This document shows, piece after piece, positions 1 through 8,824 of a stretch of 64,000 bases of DNA (position 1 is the first letter of the stretch; the number at the start of each line of letters is the position of its first letter). Origin of the DNA: Erwinia tracheiphila (lineage in GTDB: Bacteria; Pseudomonadota; Gammaproteobacteria; Enterobacterales; Enterobacteriaceae). The notes beneath the pieces are model-generated. The model did no database searches. It saw only the letters and a program-made list of their open reading frames with translations, and had not been told where the DNA came from. The position numbers were made by a program, and so were the translations under genes. The DNA is taken from contig NZ_CP089932.1 of assembly GCF_021365465.1 (NCBI RefSeq), positions 4,712,001 through 4,776,000 of the forward strand. The letters are read 5' to 3'.

Positions 1-350
1 GGCTGATTGATTATGGATTACGGATTTTCCCACTGTTGCTCTCCTGGCTTGCGTTCTGGTTACTGTACAGCATTGTTCCCACGCGTCAGGTTGCGGGCCG
101 TGATTCGCTGGTTGGCGCACTGGTTGCAGGGTTGTTATTTGAGCTGGGTAAAAAGGCGTTTGCTCTCTACGTGACGATGTTTCCATCCTATCAGCTTATT
201 TATGGTGTCATAGCCGTTATTCCCATCCTTTTTCTGTGGGTCTACTGGACCTGGTGTATTGTTTTACTGGGCGCGGAAATAACGGTAACGCTTGGGGATA
301 ATCGTCTGGCAGAGCAGCAGGAAAAGGAACAACAAGGCCACTCATCATGA
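1..350 (+). CDS. yihY: YihY/BrkB family inner-membrane protein, C-terminal part
   Basis: The reading frame is already open at base 3, so the gene starts before the window; only about the last 115 residues are present. The visible part has hydrophobic membrane segments ([33 protein letters not shown]; a following segment ending in GAEIT) and a charged, Gln/Glu-rich tail, as in the YihY family once misnamed RNase BN. The function of the family is not settled. The last four bases overlap the dtd start (ATGA), so the two genes are probably translationally coupled, as in E. coli where yihY precedes dtd. Confidence is high for the family; the N-terminus cannot be judged. Confidence 0.9.
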   Translation, partial: LIDYGLRIFPLLLSWLAFWLLYSIVPTRQVAGRDSLVGALVAGLLFELGKKAFALYVTMFPSYQLIYGVIAVIPILFLWVYWTWCIVLLGAEITVTLGDNRLAEQQEKEQQGHSS

Positions 351-784
351 TAGCGTTAATTCAACGAGCACAAAGTGCCAGCGTAAAGGTTGATGGGCAA
401 ACTATCGGGGAAATCGGACCTGGATTGCTTATCTTACTGGGTGTGGAAAAAGGAGACGATGAGCAAAAAGCGCATCGACTATGTGAACGTGTGCTGGGCT
501 ACCGCGTTTTCAGCGATGAACACGGTAAAATGAACCTTAATGTCCAGCAGGCAAATGGTAGCCTGCTGGTTGTGCCACAATTTACGCTGGTGGCAGATAC
601 GCAAAAAGGGACGCGACCTGGGTTTTCGCGCGGTGCAGAACCAGCAGAAGCCGCGCGTCTCTATGAGTATTTCGCTGGCTGCTGCCGCGAAAAAGGCATA
701 AACACTGATACGGGGCGGTTCGCTGCTGATATGAAAGTTGCCCTGGTTAACGATGGTCCGGTCACTTTTTGGCTACAGGTTTAA
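347..784 (+). CDS. dtd: D-aminoacyl-tRNA deacylase
   Basis: This enzyme hydrolyses D-aminoacyl-tRNAs (and glycyl-tRNA-Ala) in the cytoplasm and so recycles mischarged tRNA. At 145 residues it has the normal family length. The active-site signatures are visible: [17 protein letters not shown] in the middle (usually SQFTL) and the C-terminal NDGPVTF, which carries the cross-subunit Gly-Pro motif. The ATG overlaps the yihY stop by four bases, and this overlap supports the start. It is probably co-transcribed with yihY and perhaps with fabY 56 bp downstream. Confidence 0.97.
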   Translation: MIALIQRAQSASVKVDGQTIGEIGPGLLILLGVEKGDDEQKAHRLCERVLGYRVFSDEHGKMNLNVQQANGSLLVVPQFTLVADTQKGTRPGFSRGAEPAEAARLYEYFAGCCREKGINTDTGRFAADMKVALVNDGPVTFWLQV

Positions 785-840
785 ACACCATGCGGGTTTA
801 ACAACACATGGCTAAATCGGGTTTTTAGAGAGAATCATTT

Positions 841-1779
841 ATGTATCATCTTCGGGTTCCTGAAACAGCGGAAGAGCTGGACAGCTACTATCAATTTCGC
901 TGGGAAATGCTGCGTAAGCCCCTGCATCAGCCACCTGGTTCTGAGCGGGACGCCTGGGATGCGCTGGCGCACCATCAGATGGTGGTTGATGAGCAGGGCG
1001 ACCCGGTGGCCGTTGGCCGGCTTTACATTAATGCGGACAATGAAGCGGCAATACGCTTTTTAGCGGTACATCCTTCTGCCCAGGGCAAAGGGTTGGGGAC
1101 CCTGGTGGCAATGACGCTGGAATCAGTAGCACGACAGGAAGGGGTCAAACGTGTGGTCTGCAGCGCCCGGGAAGGCACAGAGGCTTTTTTCGCCAGGCTG
1201 GGCTATGTCAACGAGGGCGAAGTTACCGCGCCGCAAACCACACCGGTACGCCATTTTCTGATGATTAAGCCAGTGATTACCCTGGACGATATCTTGCATC
1301 GTGCCGACTGGTGCGGTCAGCTGCAGCAGGCATGGTATGAGCATATTCCCCTTAGCGAAAAAATGGGAGTACGTATTCAGCAATATACCGGGCAGAAATT
1401 TGTGACGACCATGCCGGAGATCGGTAATCAGAATCCACATCATACGCTGTTTGCCGGCAGTCTGTTCTCAATAGCTACGCTGACCGGCTGGGGGCTTATC
1501 TGGCTGCTGTTGCGCGAGCAGCATCTGGGCGGGACCATCATCCTGGTCGATGCGCATATTCGCTATCACCGCCCGGTTGTCGGTAAGCCTGCGGCAGTGG
1601 CCGATTTAGGTTCGCTGAGTGGTGATCTGGGCCGCCTGGCTCGTGGCCGCAAGGCTCGCGTGCAACTGAAAGTGGAACTGTTGGGGAATGATGTCTGCGG
1701 AGCGGTGTTTGAGGGGGTATATATGGTCCTGCCGCCCGACGCAGAAGTGACCTTAGAGCAGGGTGGTTCGCCAATATGA
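841..1779 (+). CDS. fabY: FabY/YiiD (MadA), GNAT domain plus hotdog thioesterase-like domain
   Basis: A two-domain protein of 312 residues. Residues about 1-150 form a GNAT acetyltransferase-like domain, with the acetyl-CoA loop region [18 protein letters not shown]. Residues about 155-300 form the YiiD_C hotdog domain ([13 protein letters not shown], then [11 protein letters not shown]). The E. coli homologue YiiD is annotated FabY and is reported to provide acetyl-ACP by malonyl-ACP decarboxylation, feeding the start of fatty-acid synthesis. The start is the ATG after GAGAGAATCATTT; the position after dtd matches E. coli. A terminator at 1783-1807 closes the unit. The domain assignment is firm; the exact reaction is taken from the family. 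Confidence 0.93.
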   Translation: MYHLRVPETAEELDSYYQFRWEMLRKPLHQPPGSERDAWDALAHHQMVVDEQGDPVAVGRLYINADNEAAIRFLAVHPSAQGKGLGTLVAMTLESVARQEGVKRVVCSAREGTEAFFARLGYVNEGEVTAPQTTPVRHFLMIKPVITLDDILHRADWCGQLQQAWYEHIPLSEKMGVRIQQYTGQKFVTTMPEIGNQNPHHTLFAGSLFSIATLTGWGLIWLLLREQHLGGTIILVDAHIRYHRPVVGKPAAVADLGSLSGDLGRLARGRKARVQLKVELLGNDVCGAVFEGVYMVLPPDAEVTLEQGGSPI

Positions 1780-1782
1780 TCC

Positions 1783-1807
1783 GGCGCTGAATCAGCGCCC
1801 TTTTTTC
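1783..1807 (+). terminator. Rho-independent terminator after fabY, overlapping the rluF stop
   Basis: GGCGCTG-AAT-CAGCGCC followed by C and a run of six T. The hairpin serves the rightward transcript. Its right arm and T-run lie inside the 3' end of the convergent rluF gene, whose last codons (KKKGR and the stop) are encoded by the complement of the T-run. Confidence 0.85.
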
Positions 1808-2658
1808 TTACGTCCCGGTTGAGCAAAGCGTTTACGGGCAGTGGAATTGCCGGAGGCTTTATCAACGGACTTAGCCCCGCTGCTGTTTTTCGCGGTAGCG
1901 GGCCGGGGTTTCGTTTTTTTCGCCGTGGGCACTTCGGACGAGGAATTCTCCAGCAAGCGGAACAGCTCGGTCAACTCATCGTCGGTCAGATCGCGCCATT
2001 CTCCGAGGGGGAGTCCTTTCAGGCTGACGTTCATAATTCTGGTGCGTTCAAGTTTTGTCACTTCATAACCGAAGTGCTTGCACATCCGACGAATTTGCCG
2101 GTTCAGACCCTGCACCAGGGTAATGCGAAAGACAAACGGTGCTTCTTTTTTCACCTTGCATTTTTTTGTTACCGTTCCCAGCATAGGCACACCAGCGCCC
2201 ATCCCGGCAATAAATTCATCGGTTATCAGCTTATTAACCGTGACCACATACTCTTTTTCGTGATTGTTCCCGGCCCGCAGGATCTTATTTACTAGATCGC
2301 CGTGATTGGTCAGGAAAATGAGTCCCTGAGAATCTTTATCAAGGCGGCCAATAGGAAAAACGCGCTTGCTGTGATTAACGAAATCACTAATGTTATCGCG
2401 CTCGCCTTCTTCCATGGTGGTAATGATACCGACGGGTTTATTGAGCACTATAAGTACCAGGTCTTCTGCATCTCGTGCCTCAATAAGCTGACCGTTGACT
2501 TTCACCGCATCACCGACATGCACCTGATCGCCTACCGAGGCGCGTTTACCATTGATGAAAACGTTGCCTTGTTCAATGTAACGATCGGCATCACGGCGAG
2601 AGCAAATCCCACTTTCACTGATGTATTTATTCAGGCGTGTTGAAGAGTTGGTCAGCAT
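1792..2658 (-). CDS. rluF: 23S rRNA pseudouridine(2604) synthase
   Basis: RluF converts U2604 of 23S rRNA (and U35 of tRNA-Tyr) to pseudouridine. The 288 residues comprise an S4 RNA-binding domain (about 8-60: [20 protein letters not shown]) and the RsuA-type catalytic domain with [13 protein letters not shown], which places the catalytic aspartate at residue 107 exactly as in E. coli RluF. The C-terminus is a Lys/Pro/Ala-rich basic tail (from about 245) ending GRKKKGR. It is convergent with fabY and its 3' end overlaps that gene's terminator. In E. coli rluF sits near yjbB-lysC, so its place beside fabY here reflects local rearrangement. Confidence 0.97.
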   Translation of the reverse strand: MLTNSSTRLNKYISESGICSRRDADRYIEQGNVFINGKRASVGDQVHVGDAVKVNGQLIEARDAEDLVLIVLNKPVGIITTMEEGERDNISDFVNHSKRVFPIGRLDKDSQGLIFLTNHGDLVNKILRAGNNHEKEYVVTVNKLITDEFIAGMGAGVPMLGTVTKKCKVKKEAPFVFRITLVQGLNRQIRRMCKHFGYEVTKLERTRIMNVSLKGLPLGEWRDLTDDELTELFRLLENSSSEVPTAKKTKPRPATAKNSSGAKSVDKASGNSTARKRFAQPGRKKKGR

Positions 2659-2696
2659 GGTTATTCCGCAAAAAGGCGGATGATACCTTTAAATGA

Positions 2697-4379
2697 TTAT
2701 TGTGCGCCAGCCACCTGGCCTGCCGTCATGCTTTGCTGTAGCGTTTTATCGCCAGCGGTAACAAGCAATGTGCCGTTAGTGGCAGATTTCAATGATACAT
2801 TGGCCGCCAGGCTGCTCTGAATCTTCAGTTGGAGATTGCCTTCTCCGCTCAGGGGCAACGTTGGCCACCCCCAGTCGTGGAGTAGATTGACAGGCACGTT
2901 GCGCCCATTCAAGGTTAATGACAGCCTGCGGTCGGGCTGTTGAGTAACGGTTGCCAGGCTTTCCAGCATGCCATTATGGGTAAAAGCACTCATTTCGGTT
3001 ACGTTGATGCCGTTGTCGCCTGCGTTAAGAGAGAGTGACGGGTGGCGCACATCCACGCGATTGAACGTTGCCTCTGCGGCATTAAAGCTAAGACTACCTG
3101 ACCAAATCCCCCACTGACGATCACGGGCTATCAGCACATTGCTGCCATTCCCCTCCAGAGAAGTAAGCTGGAACGGAAAGTCAGGGTTGATATCGATAAG
3201 CAGATTGCGATTGGCCACCATCCTGGTCACTTGCACACTGTGCAGCCATTCTGGCAGTGAGGCCATCCAGTGGTCGCGCCAGTTTTGTGGCAGCGTGTAT
3301 TCGATACCGGCTACTGCTGCCTCATCAAGGGTGAGTTTTTTATCCGCGCGCGTCCACTTGCCCGAGGTACGAATCAGCCCGTTTACCCAGCGTGAACTGA
3401 ACTGTTTCAGCGTAATGTCCTGCGGAGAGAAGACGAGGTTAACAATCGGATCGTTCAGTTCCAGACTACCGTTAACAAAGCTACTGGCATTCATGGAGAG
3501 TGAACCGTCATTGCTTTGCCAGTCGCCGTTACGCAGCGTAATATTTTTTAGCGCTAAATCGAGATCCGTTACTGCCCAGTCTTTCCCCTCCAGCCTGGCG
3601 TCGGTTACCTCAATACGATCAAAACGAATGGAAGGATGTGATGCCAGTGGCGTCAACAAATCGGAAAGCGGCCGCTCGCTCTGCAAGCGGATATTGTTCA
3701 GCCTCAACGCCGAAACCTGCCAGTTACCCTGAGCGTCGCGCTGTGCACTGGTGGTGACAGATCCGAGCGCCACGTCCGCGCCAAAGCTGCTTATCACCAG
3801 CTGATGAAGGTTTTTATTTCCCTGTAACAGGACATTGGTGGCGGTAACACCATTCACCTCGAGTGAACCTGCACTGAGCTGAAAACGGGTATCGTTACCG
3901 ATAAGATCGCCAGCCACGGGTTGCCACGGTAAAATTCCGCCATCAACGCGTGTGGCAGCCAGCGGTAAATGGCTGTCCGAATGATTGATAATCATCTTAT
4001 TGAACTGCAGCCTGTCAGCTGACAGGGCCAGAAGATGGCCGTTATCGTTGATATTGATCGTGCCATTTTCCAGCCAGATGCTGGCAAAATGCAGCGGCCT
4101 GAAAAACTGCGCGCCGGTCAGTCCCAAATCGATTTTTTTGGCAACCACAATGGCGGGCCGGGTTTTAAGGCCGAAGGAAACATCATTTAGGACAACGTGG
4201 CCAGGTTCGGAAAAATCGTGCTTTAACTTCGAGAATGTAATTTGATAATCGGTATGTTGGCTAACGGCCCGGCTAATCCAACTACTCCCCCAACGGGTCT
4301 GCGCCAGCACGTATATCGCAACCACTGCCAGAATTATCAACAGCAGTATCGTCAGCAAAGTTTTTCCGATAAATTTCAT
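2697..4379 (-). CDS. yicH: AsmA-family inner-membrane-anchored protein YicH
   Basis: 560 residues with one N-terminal membrane anchor (about residues 5-27, LLTILLLIILAVVAIYVLA) and a long periplasmic part rich in beta-strand repeats, as in AsmA/YicH proteins. The family is implicated in phospholipid traffic between membranes; a specific job for YicH is not well established. The order yicH-xanP-recG is as in E. coli, and it lies 119 bp downstream of xanP on the same strand. The start ATG gives MKFIGKTL, matching the family. Confidence 0.93.
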   Translation of the reverse strand: MKFIGKTLLTILLLIILAVVAIYVLAQTRWGSSWISRAVSQHTDYQITFSKLKHDFSEPGHVVLNDVSFGLKTRPAIVVAKKIDLGLTGAQFFRPLHFASIWLENGTININDNGHLLALSADRLQFNKMIINHSDSHLPLAATRVDGGILPWQPVAGDLIGNDTRFQLSAGSLEVNGVTATNVLLQGNKNLHQLVISSFGADVALGSVTTSAQRDAQGNWQVSALRLNNIRLQSERPLSDLLTPLASHPSIRFDRIEVTDARLEGKDWAVTDLDLALKNITLRNGDWQSNDGSLSMNASSFVNGSLELNDPIVNLVFSPQDITLKQFSSRWVNGLIRTSGKWTRADKKLTLDEAAVAGIEYTLPQNWRDHWMASLPEWLHSVQVTRMVANRNLLIDINPDFPFQLTSLEGNGSNVLIARDRQWGIWSGSLSFNAAEATFNRVDVRHPSLSLNAGDNGINVTEMSAFTHNGMLESLATVTQQPDRRLSLTLNGRNVPVNLLHDWGWPTLPLSGEGNLQLKIQSSLAANVSLKSATNGTLLVTAGDKTLQQSMTAGQVAGAQ

Positions 4380-4498
4380 TGCATCCGTTCCTCAAATCGT
4401 TCGGTAGGGGATTTTTATGCCTGATTTATCATCGAAGCTCAACCGGGAGATGACGGCGGCAGCCCGTGGACTTTTCGCCGCTATTGTAAAAGAAGAGA

Positions 4499-5872
4499 TT
4501 ATTTTTCCTGTGGCAACAGCAGATTCAGAATGATTGCAGTGATGCCGCCCGCCGCGATGCCGGAGGAGAACAGCGTTTTTAGCCACTCAGGTGCAAATTG
4601 CAGGATCAGCGGTTGCTGAGAAATGCCCAGGCCGACAGCCAGCGACAGCGCAATAATCATGATCGCCCGGCGATTCAACGGTTCTCGTGACACAATACGC
4701 ACGCCGGACGCGGCAATAGTACCAAACATCACAATAGTTGCTCCACCCAGAATCGGCTCAGGTATATGCTGAACAAAGGCACTGACTGCCGGGAAAAGGC
4801 CCAGCACAATCAGCATCAACGCCACGATAAATCCCACATAACGACTGGCGACGCCCGTTAGCTGAATAACACCGTTGTTCTGACCAAAGCAGGAGTTAGG
4901 GAAAGTGTTGAACAGGGCAGAGACGCAGGAGTTCAGCCCGTTTGCCAGTACACCGCCTTTCAGACGCTTCATGTACAGCGGGCCACTAACTGGCTGTTCA
5001 GAGACATCTGAAGTCGCAGTAATATCGCCAATGGTTTCCAGTGACGTCACCATAAAAACCAGCATCAACGGGACCAGCAAATGCCAGTCGATGCCCAGTC
5101 CATAGGAGAAAGGCACAGGCACAGCAATCAGCGCACGCTGGGGCGTGGTGTCGTTTTCATGCAGCATGCCCATCAGCCACGCCAGCAGATAGCCGACGGC
5201 CATTGCAATCACCAGCGACGCCACGCGGAGATAAGGATTTTTCTGGCGATTAAGTAAAACAATCACCAGCAGGACTGCTCCCGCCAGTAACAGATTCTTT
5301 GGCGCACCAAAGGTGTGATTGCTCATTGCAGCGAAGCCGCCGCCAATGGACGTCAGGCCAACCTGAATCAGGGAAAGACCGATAATCATCACGACAATGC
5401 CTGAAACCAGTGGGGTGATAATCCGGCGGGCGAGGTGCAGAACACGTGACAGTAGCATCTCGGTACAGGACGCCAGCATCAATGTACCAAACAGCGCCGC
5501 CATCATGGTTTTTACATCGGCACCGCCATTTTTCAGCGCCAGCCCACCCATGATCAGCGGTGTGACAAAATTGAAGCTGGTGCCCTGAATAGACAGCAGG
5601 CCAGAACCGACCGGACCCCATGTTTTTATTTGCAAAATGGAGGCAACCCCAGAAGCGAACAGCGACATACTGACAATGTGCTGGGTATCCTGAGCGGGCA
5701 ATCCTAACGCCTGACAAATCAGCAGGGCTGGCGTGATGACCGCAACAAACATCGCCAACAAATGCTGACAGGCTGCAAATAAGGCCTGAGGTAAAGGCGG
5801 CCTCTCTTCCAGCCGATAAATAAGCTCACTTTTTCCGGCTGAAGCGGCATGCTGTGGGGAGTCGATAGACAT
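4499..5872 (-). CDS. xanP: Xanthine permease, NCS2 family
   Basis: A proton-coupled high-affinity xanthine importer of the inner membrane, NCS2/NAT family, 457 residues with about 12-14 hydrophobic segments. The family-specific residues are visible: Glu279 in SLETIGD and the NAT signature [10 protein letters not shown] with Gln331. These correspond to E272 and Q324 of E. coli XanP, a constant offset of seven. A PurR-like palindrome lies 54 bp upstream of the ATG, which would suit purine-controlled expression. In E. coli gltS separates this gene from recG; here only 172 bp do, with no trace of gltS. Confidence 0.95.
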   Translation of the reverse strand: MSIDSPQHAASAGKSELIYRLEERPPLPQALFAACQHLLAMFVAVITPALLICQALGLPAQDTQHIVSMSLFASGVASILQIKTWGPVGSGLLSIQGTSFNFVTPLIMGGLALKNGGADVKTMMAALFGTLMLASCTEMLLSRVLHLARRIITPLVSGIVVMIIGLSLIQVGLTSIGGGFAAMSNHTFGAPKNLLLAGAVLLVIVLLNRQKNPYLRVASLVIAMAVGYLLAWLMGMLHENDTTPQRALIAVPVPFSYGLGIDWHLLVPLMLVFMVTSLETIGDITATSDVSEQPVSGPLYMKRLKGGVLANGLNSCVSALFNTFPNSCFGQNNGVIQLTGVASRYVGFIVALMLIVLGLFPAVSAFVQHIPEPILGGATIVMFGTIAASGVRIVSREPLNRRAIMIIALSLAVGLGISQQPLILQFAPEWLKTLFSSGIAAGGITAIILNLLLPQEK

Positions 5873-5925
5873 TGTTACTATTCTCTGGTGGTCAAAGAGG
5901 CGATTCTAATTAAGCGTGGAGTAAA

Positions 5926-5939
5926 AGCAAACGATTGCT
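5926..5939 (-). promoter_or_regulatory. Candidate PurR operator upstream of xanP
   Basis: AGCAAACGATTGCT is a 14-bp near-palindrome that differs from the PurR core GCAAACGTTTGC at one central base. It lies 54 bp before the xanP start. The sequence match is direct; binding by PurR is inference. Confidence 0.5.
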
Positions 5940-5985
5940 GTGCCTGAGTGTTAATGTCAGGGATGAATATAGGAAACCCTCCCAG

Positions 5986-6021
5986 CCTGTACATGTACCC
6001 GGCCAACAGGGCCTGTACAGG
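5986..6021 (-). terminator. Possible hairpin after recG
   Basis: CCTGTACA at 5986-5993 pairs with TGTACAGG at 6014-6021, with an inner GGCC/GGCC pair. It follows the recG stop on the minus strand but lacks a clear U-run, so it may be a weak or Rho-assisted terminator, or an operator of nested palindromes (GTACATGTAC and CCTGTACAGG). Confidence 0.35.
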
Positions 6022-6044
6022 ATATGCAATAGGCTTATGATTCG

Positions 6045-8126
6045 TCAGACGTTGGTGTACTGCTCTGTTTCGGGTAGCCATCTTTCGATGAGCGCCCGCG
6101 CCTGCTCAGGATAGTGTTGATGAATATGCCGGGCAATGCGCTGTACTTCCGGGATCATTGCGCTATCGCGCAACAAGTCTGCAACCTTGAATTCTGCATT
6201 ACCGGTTTGTCGGGTGCCCAGCAGTTCGCCAGGCCCGCGAATTTCCAGATCGCGTTGCGCAATGACAAAGCCATCATTGCTGTCACGCAGTACCTGAAGA
6301 CGCGTTTGTGCGCCTCTGCTCAGGGGGGGTTTATAGAGCAACACGCAGTGCGAGGCGACAGAACCACGGCCAACCCGCCCGCGTAATTGATGAAGCTGCG
6401 CAAGGCCAAGCCGCTCCGGGTTCTCAATAATCATCAGACTGGCATTGGGCACATCCACGCCAACTTCGATAACGGTTGTTGCAATCAGCAGATCGATCGC
6501 CCCCTGCTTGAATGTCAGCATAATTGCCTGTTTTTCCTTCGGTTTCATCCTACCATGCACCAGGCCCACCTGTAACGAAGGCAGGGCCAGCTTCATCTCT
6601 TCCCAGGTTGCTTCGGCGGCCTGGGCTTCCAGCTGGTCTGATTCCTCAATTAAGGTACACACCCAGTAGGCCTGGCGTCCTTCCTCACCACAGGCAAGTC
6701 TGACACGCTCAATAATTTCAGCGCGGCGCGTGTCAGGGATAGCAACGGTTGTTACCGGTGTTCTGCCCGGTGGCAGCTCGTCAATGGTAGACGTATCCAG
6801 GTCCGCGTAGGCTGTCATAGCAAGAGTGCGGGGGATAGGCGTGGCGGTCATGATGAGTTGATGGGGATGGAAACCCTGTTCTTCACCTTTTTCCCGCAGG
6901 GCCAGGCGCTGATGGACTCCAAAGCGATGTTGCTCATCAATAATGACCAGAGCCAGGCCATGAAAGCTAACCTGCTCCTGAAAAATGGCATGGGTACCGA
7001 CAATCATCAATACCTGCCCGCTGGCGATGGCTTGCTGTTGCGCTTCACGGGCCTTGCCTTTCTGCTTGCCAGTCAGCCAGCCCACTTCAATACCCAGTGG
7101 TCCGAACCACTGGCGAAAATTATTCGCGTGCTGCTCGGCCAGCAGTTCCGTGGGGGCCATCAGCGCTACCTGCTTACCCCAGGCAATCACATTCAGTGCT
7201 GCCAAGGCGGCAACCAGAGTTTTACCTGAACCAACGTCCCCCTGAACCAGCCGCAACATGGGGTGGTTCTGCGCCAAATCCTGTTCAATTTCAGCAACAA
7301 CCCGTTGTTGAGCGCCAGTAGGACTGAAAGGGAGGGCTGCCAACAGCCTGTTGCTAAGTTCATGGCGAGTGGGCAAGTGCAAAGCCTGATGACGCTGCGC
7401 CCTTGCCCTTACTGCCAGCATACTCAGATTATGGGCCAGTAACTCTTCCATAATCAGACGCCGCTGTGCCGGATGTGTCCCGCTTTCAAGGTCGGCCAGT
7501 ACCATATCGGGCGGCGGACGATGCAGTGTTTTAAGCGCCTCATGCAGATCGATCATGCCCTTGCTGAGTTCAGGTGGAAGCAACTCAGCGATTGCACAGG
7601 TTTGCAGGAGTTCAAGCGCCTGATCGGTAAGGTTACGTAGGGTCACCTGACGAATACCTTCGGTGGTGGAATAGACGGGCGTTAGCGTTTCCTGCAGTTC
7701 TACTGCACCGTTATCACCCTGGACACGGTATTCAGGGTGAATAATTTCAGCACCGCGCTGACCGCGTTTTATCTCGCCATATGCGGTGACGCGACGCCCG
7801 ATTGCTAGGCTCTTTTTCATCCCGGCATTAAAATTGAAAAAGCGCAGGGTGAGGATACCCGTACCGTCGCTGATTTGGCAGGTCAGTATGCGGCGTCGAC
7901 CAAAGGTGATGTCGCTCTGCAGCACCTCGCCTTCAACTGTGGCAAAAATGTTTGGCAGCAGGTCATTAATGGTATAGAGCTGGGTGCGGTCTTCATAGCG
8001 CAGAGGCAGATGCAGTAACAGGTCCTGCACGGTAGTTAATCCCAGCTTCGCTAATTTGCCTGCCTGACTCTGCCCAACACCCGATAATGTGCTGAGAGGA
8101 ATCGCGTCTAGCAAGCGGCCTTTCAT
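6045..8126 (-). CDS. recG: ATP-dependent DNA helicase RecG
   Basis: RecG remodels stalled forks and branched DNA. 693 residues, equal to E. coli, with an N-terminal wedge/OB domain followed by the two helicase domains. Walker A is QGDVGSGKT, the DExH-like box is IIDEQHRFG, then TATPIPRTLA and QLRGRVGRG. An upstream in-frame start at 8162 exists, but the ATG at 8126 (MKGRLLDAIPL) overlaps the trmH stop as ATGA and matches the family N-terminus, so it was chosen. It is the last gene of the rpoZ-spoT-trmH-recG operon. Confidence 0.97.
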   Translation of the reverse strand: MKGRLLDAIPLSTLSGVGQSQAGKLAKLGLTTVQDLLLHLPLRYEDRTQLYTINDLLPNIFATVEGEVLQSDITFGRRRILTCQISDGTGILTLRFFNFNAGMKKSLAIGRRVTAYGEIKRGQRGAEIIHPEYRVQGDNGAVELQETLTPVYSTTEGIRQVTLRNLTDQALELLQTCAIAELLPPELSKGMIDLHEALKTLHRPPPDMVLADLESGTHPAQRRLIMEELLAHNLSMLAVRARAQRHQALHLPTRHELSNRLLAALPFSPTGAQQRVVAEIEQDLAQNHPMLRLVQGDVGSGKTLVAALAALNVIAWGKQVALMAPTELLAEQHANNFRQWFGPLGIEVGWLTGKQKGKAREAQQQAIASGQVLMIVGTHAIFQEQVSFHGLALVIIDEQHRFGVHQRLALREKGEEQGFHPHQLIMTATPIPRTLAMTAYADLDTSTIDELPPGRTPVTTVAIPDTRRAEIIERVRLACGEEGRQAYWVCTLIEESDQLEAQAAEATWEEMKLALPSLQVGLVHGRMKPKEKQAIMLTFKQGAIDLLIATTVIEVGVDVPNASLMIIENPERLGLAQLHQLRGRVGRGSVASHCVLLYKPPLSRGAQTRLQVLRDSNDGFVIAQRDLEIRGPGELLGTRQTGNAEFKVADLLRDSAMIPEVQRIARHIHQHYPEQARALIERWLPETEQYTNV

Positions 8127-8821
8127 TTTTTGCGCCCCGACGCTTGCATGGTTTCCCACCATTCAGGGGGGGCAACCACTTCTCCTTTCCCATTGATTTC
8201 CGGGTAAGGAAGACCTTTGTGTTTAGCGACGCGTGCCAGAACCGGATAACCGCCTTCAAAAAGCAAACGTTGTTGTTCAGCGTGCGCAAGTGAACTTTCC
8301 TGACGCTGGTACATACCGGTATTTTGACGTTGGCGTTGTGCCTCATAAAGAATTAGCGCAGAAGCAACCGAGACATTCAGCGACTGCACCATGCCAACCA
8401 TGGGAATAATGATGTCCCGATCGGCAAGTGCCAACGCTTCCTGAGTAATGCCCGTTTTTTCCTGCCCCATCAGAATGCAGGTTGGGCGGGTATAATCGAT
8501 TTCACGAAAGTCGACCGCTTTGGCCGACAAATGGGTGGCGAGGATTTGCATCCCGCGATTTTTAAGATGCCCCACTGCTTCAGCAATGCTGCTGTGGGTT
8601 TTTACCTGTACCCAACTGTTGCTGCCGGCTGCCGTAGAGGCCATCGTGCGCATTCTGCAGCCGGGCCAGACTGCATGAACTTCGTGCACGCCGACCGCAT
8701 CCGCTGTGCGGATTACCGCCGAAATATTATGAGGTTTATGCACTTCTTCCATGCAAACGGTTAAATCGTGCTGGCGCGAGGCCAGCATCTCAAGAATGCG
8801 GGCATAACGTTGAGCATTCAT
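8123..8821 (-). CDS. trmH: tRNA (guanosine(18)-2'-O)-methyltransferase
   Basis: TrmH (SpoU) methylates the 2'-OH of G18 in the tRNA D-loop. 232 residues. SPOUT-family motifs are visible: NISAVIRTADAVGV (motif 1 with the catalytic Arg), ILMGQEKTGIT (motif 2) and IPMVGMVQSLNVSVASALILYE (motif 3, the knot that binds SAM). The start is 3 bp after spoT ends and the stop overlaps recG by 4 bp, so it is part of one operon as in E. coli. Confidence 0.97.
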   Translation of the reverse strand: MNAQRYARILEMLASRQHDLTVCMEEVHKPHNISAVIRTADAVGVHEVHAVWPGCRMRTMASTAAGSNSWVQVKTHSSIAEAVGHLKNRGMQILATHLSAKAVDFREIDYTRPTCILMGQEKTGITQEALALADRDIIIPMVGMVQSLNVSVASALILYEAQRQRQNTGMYQRQESSLAHAEQQRLLFEGGYPVLARVAKHKGLPYPEINGKGEVVAPPEWWETMQASGRKK

Positions 8822-8824
8822 CGA

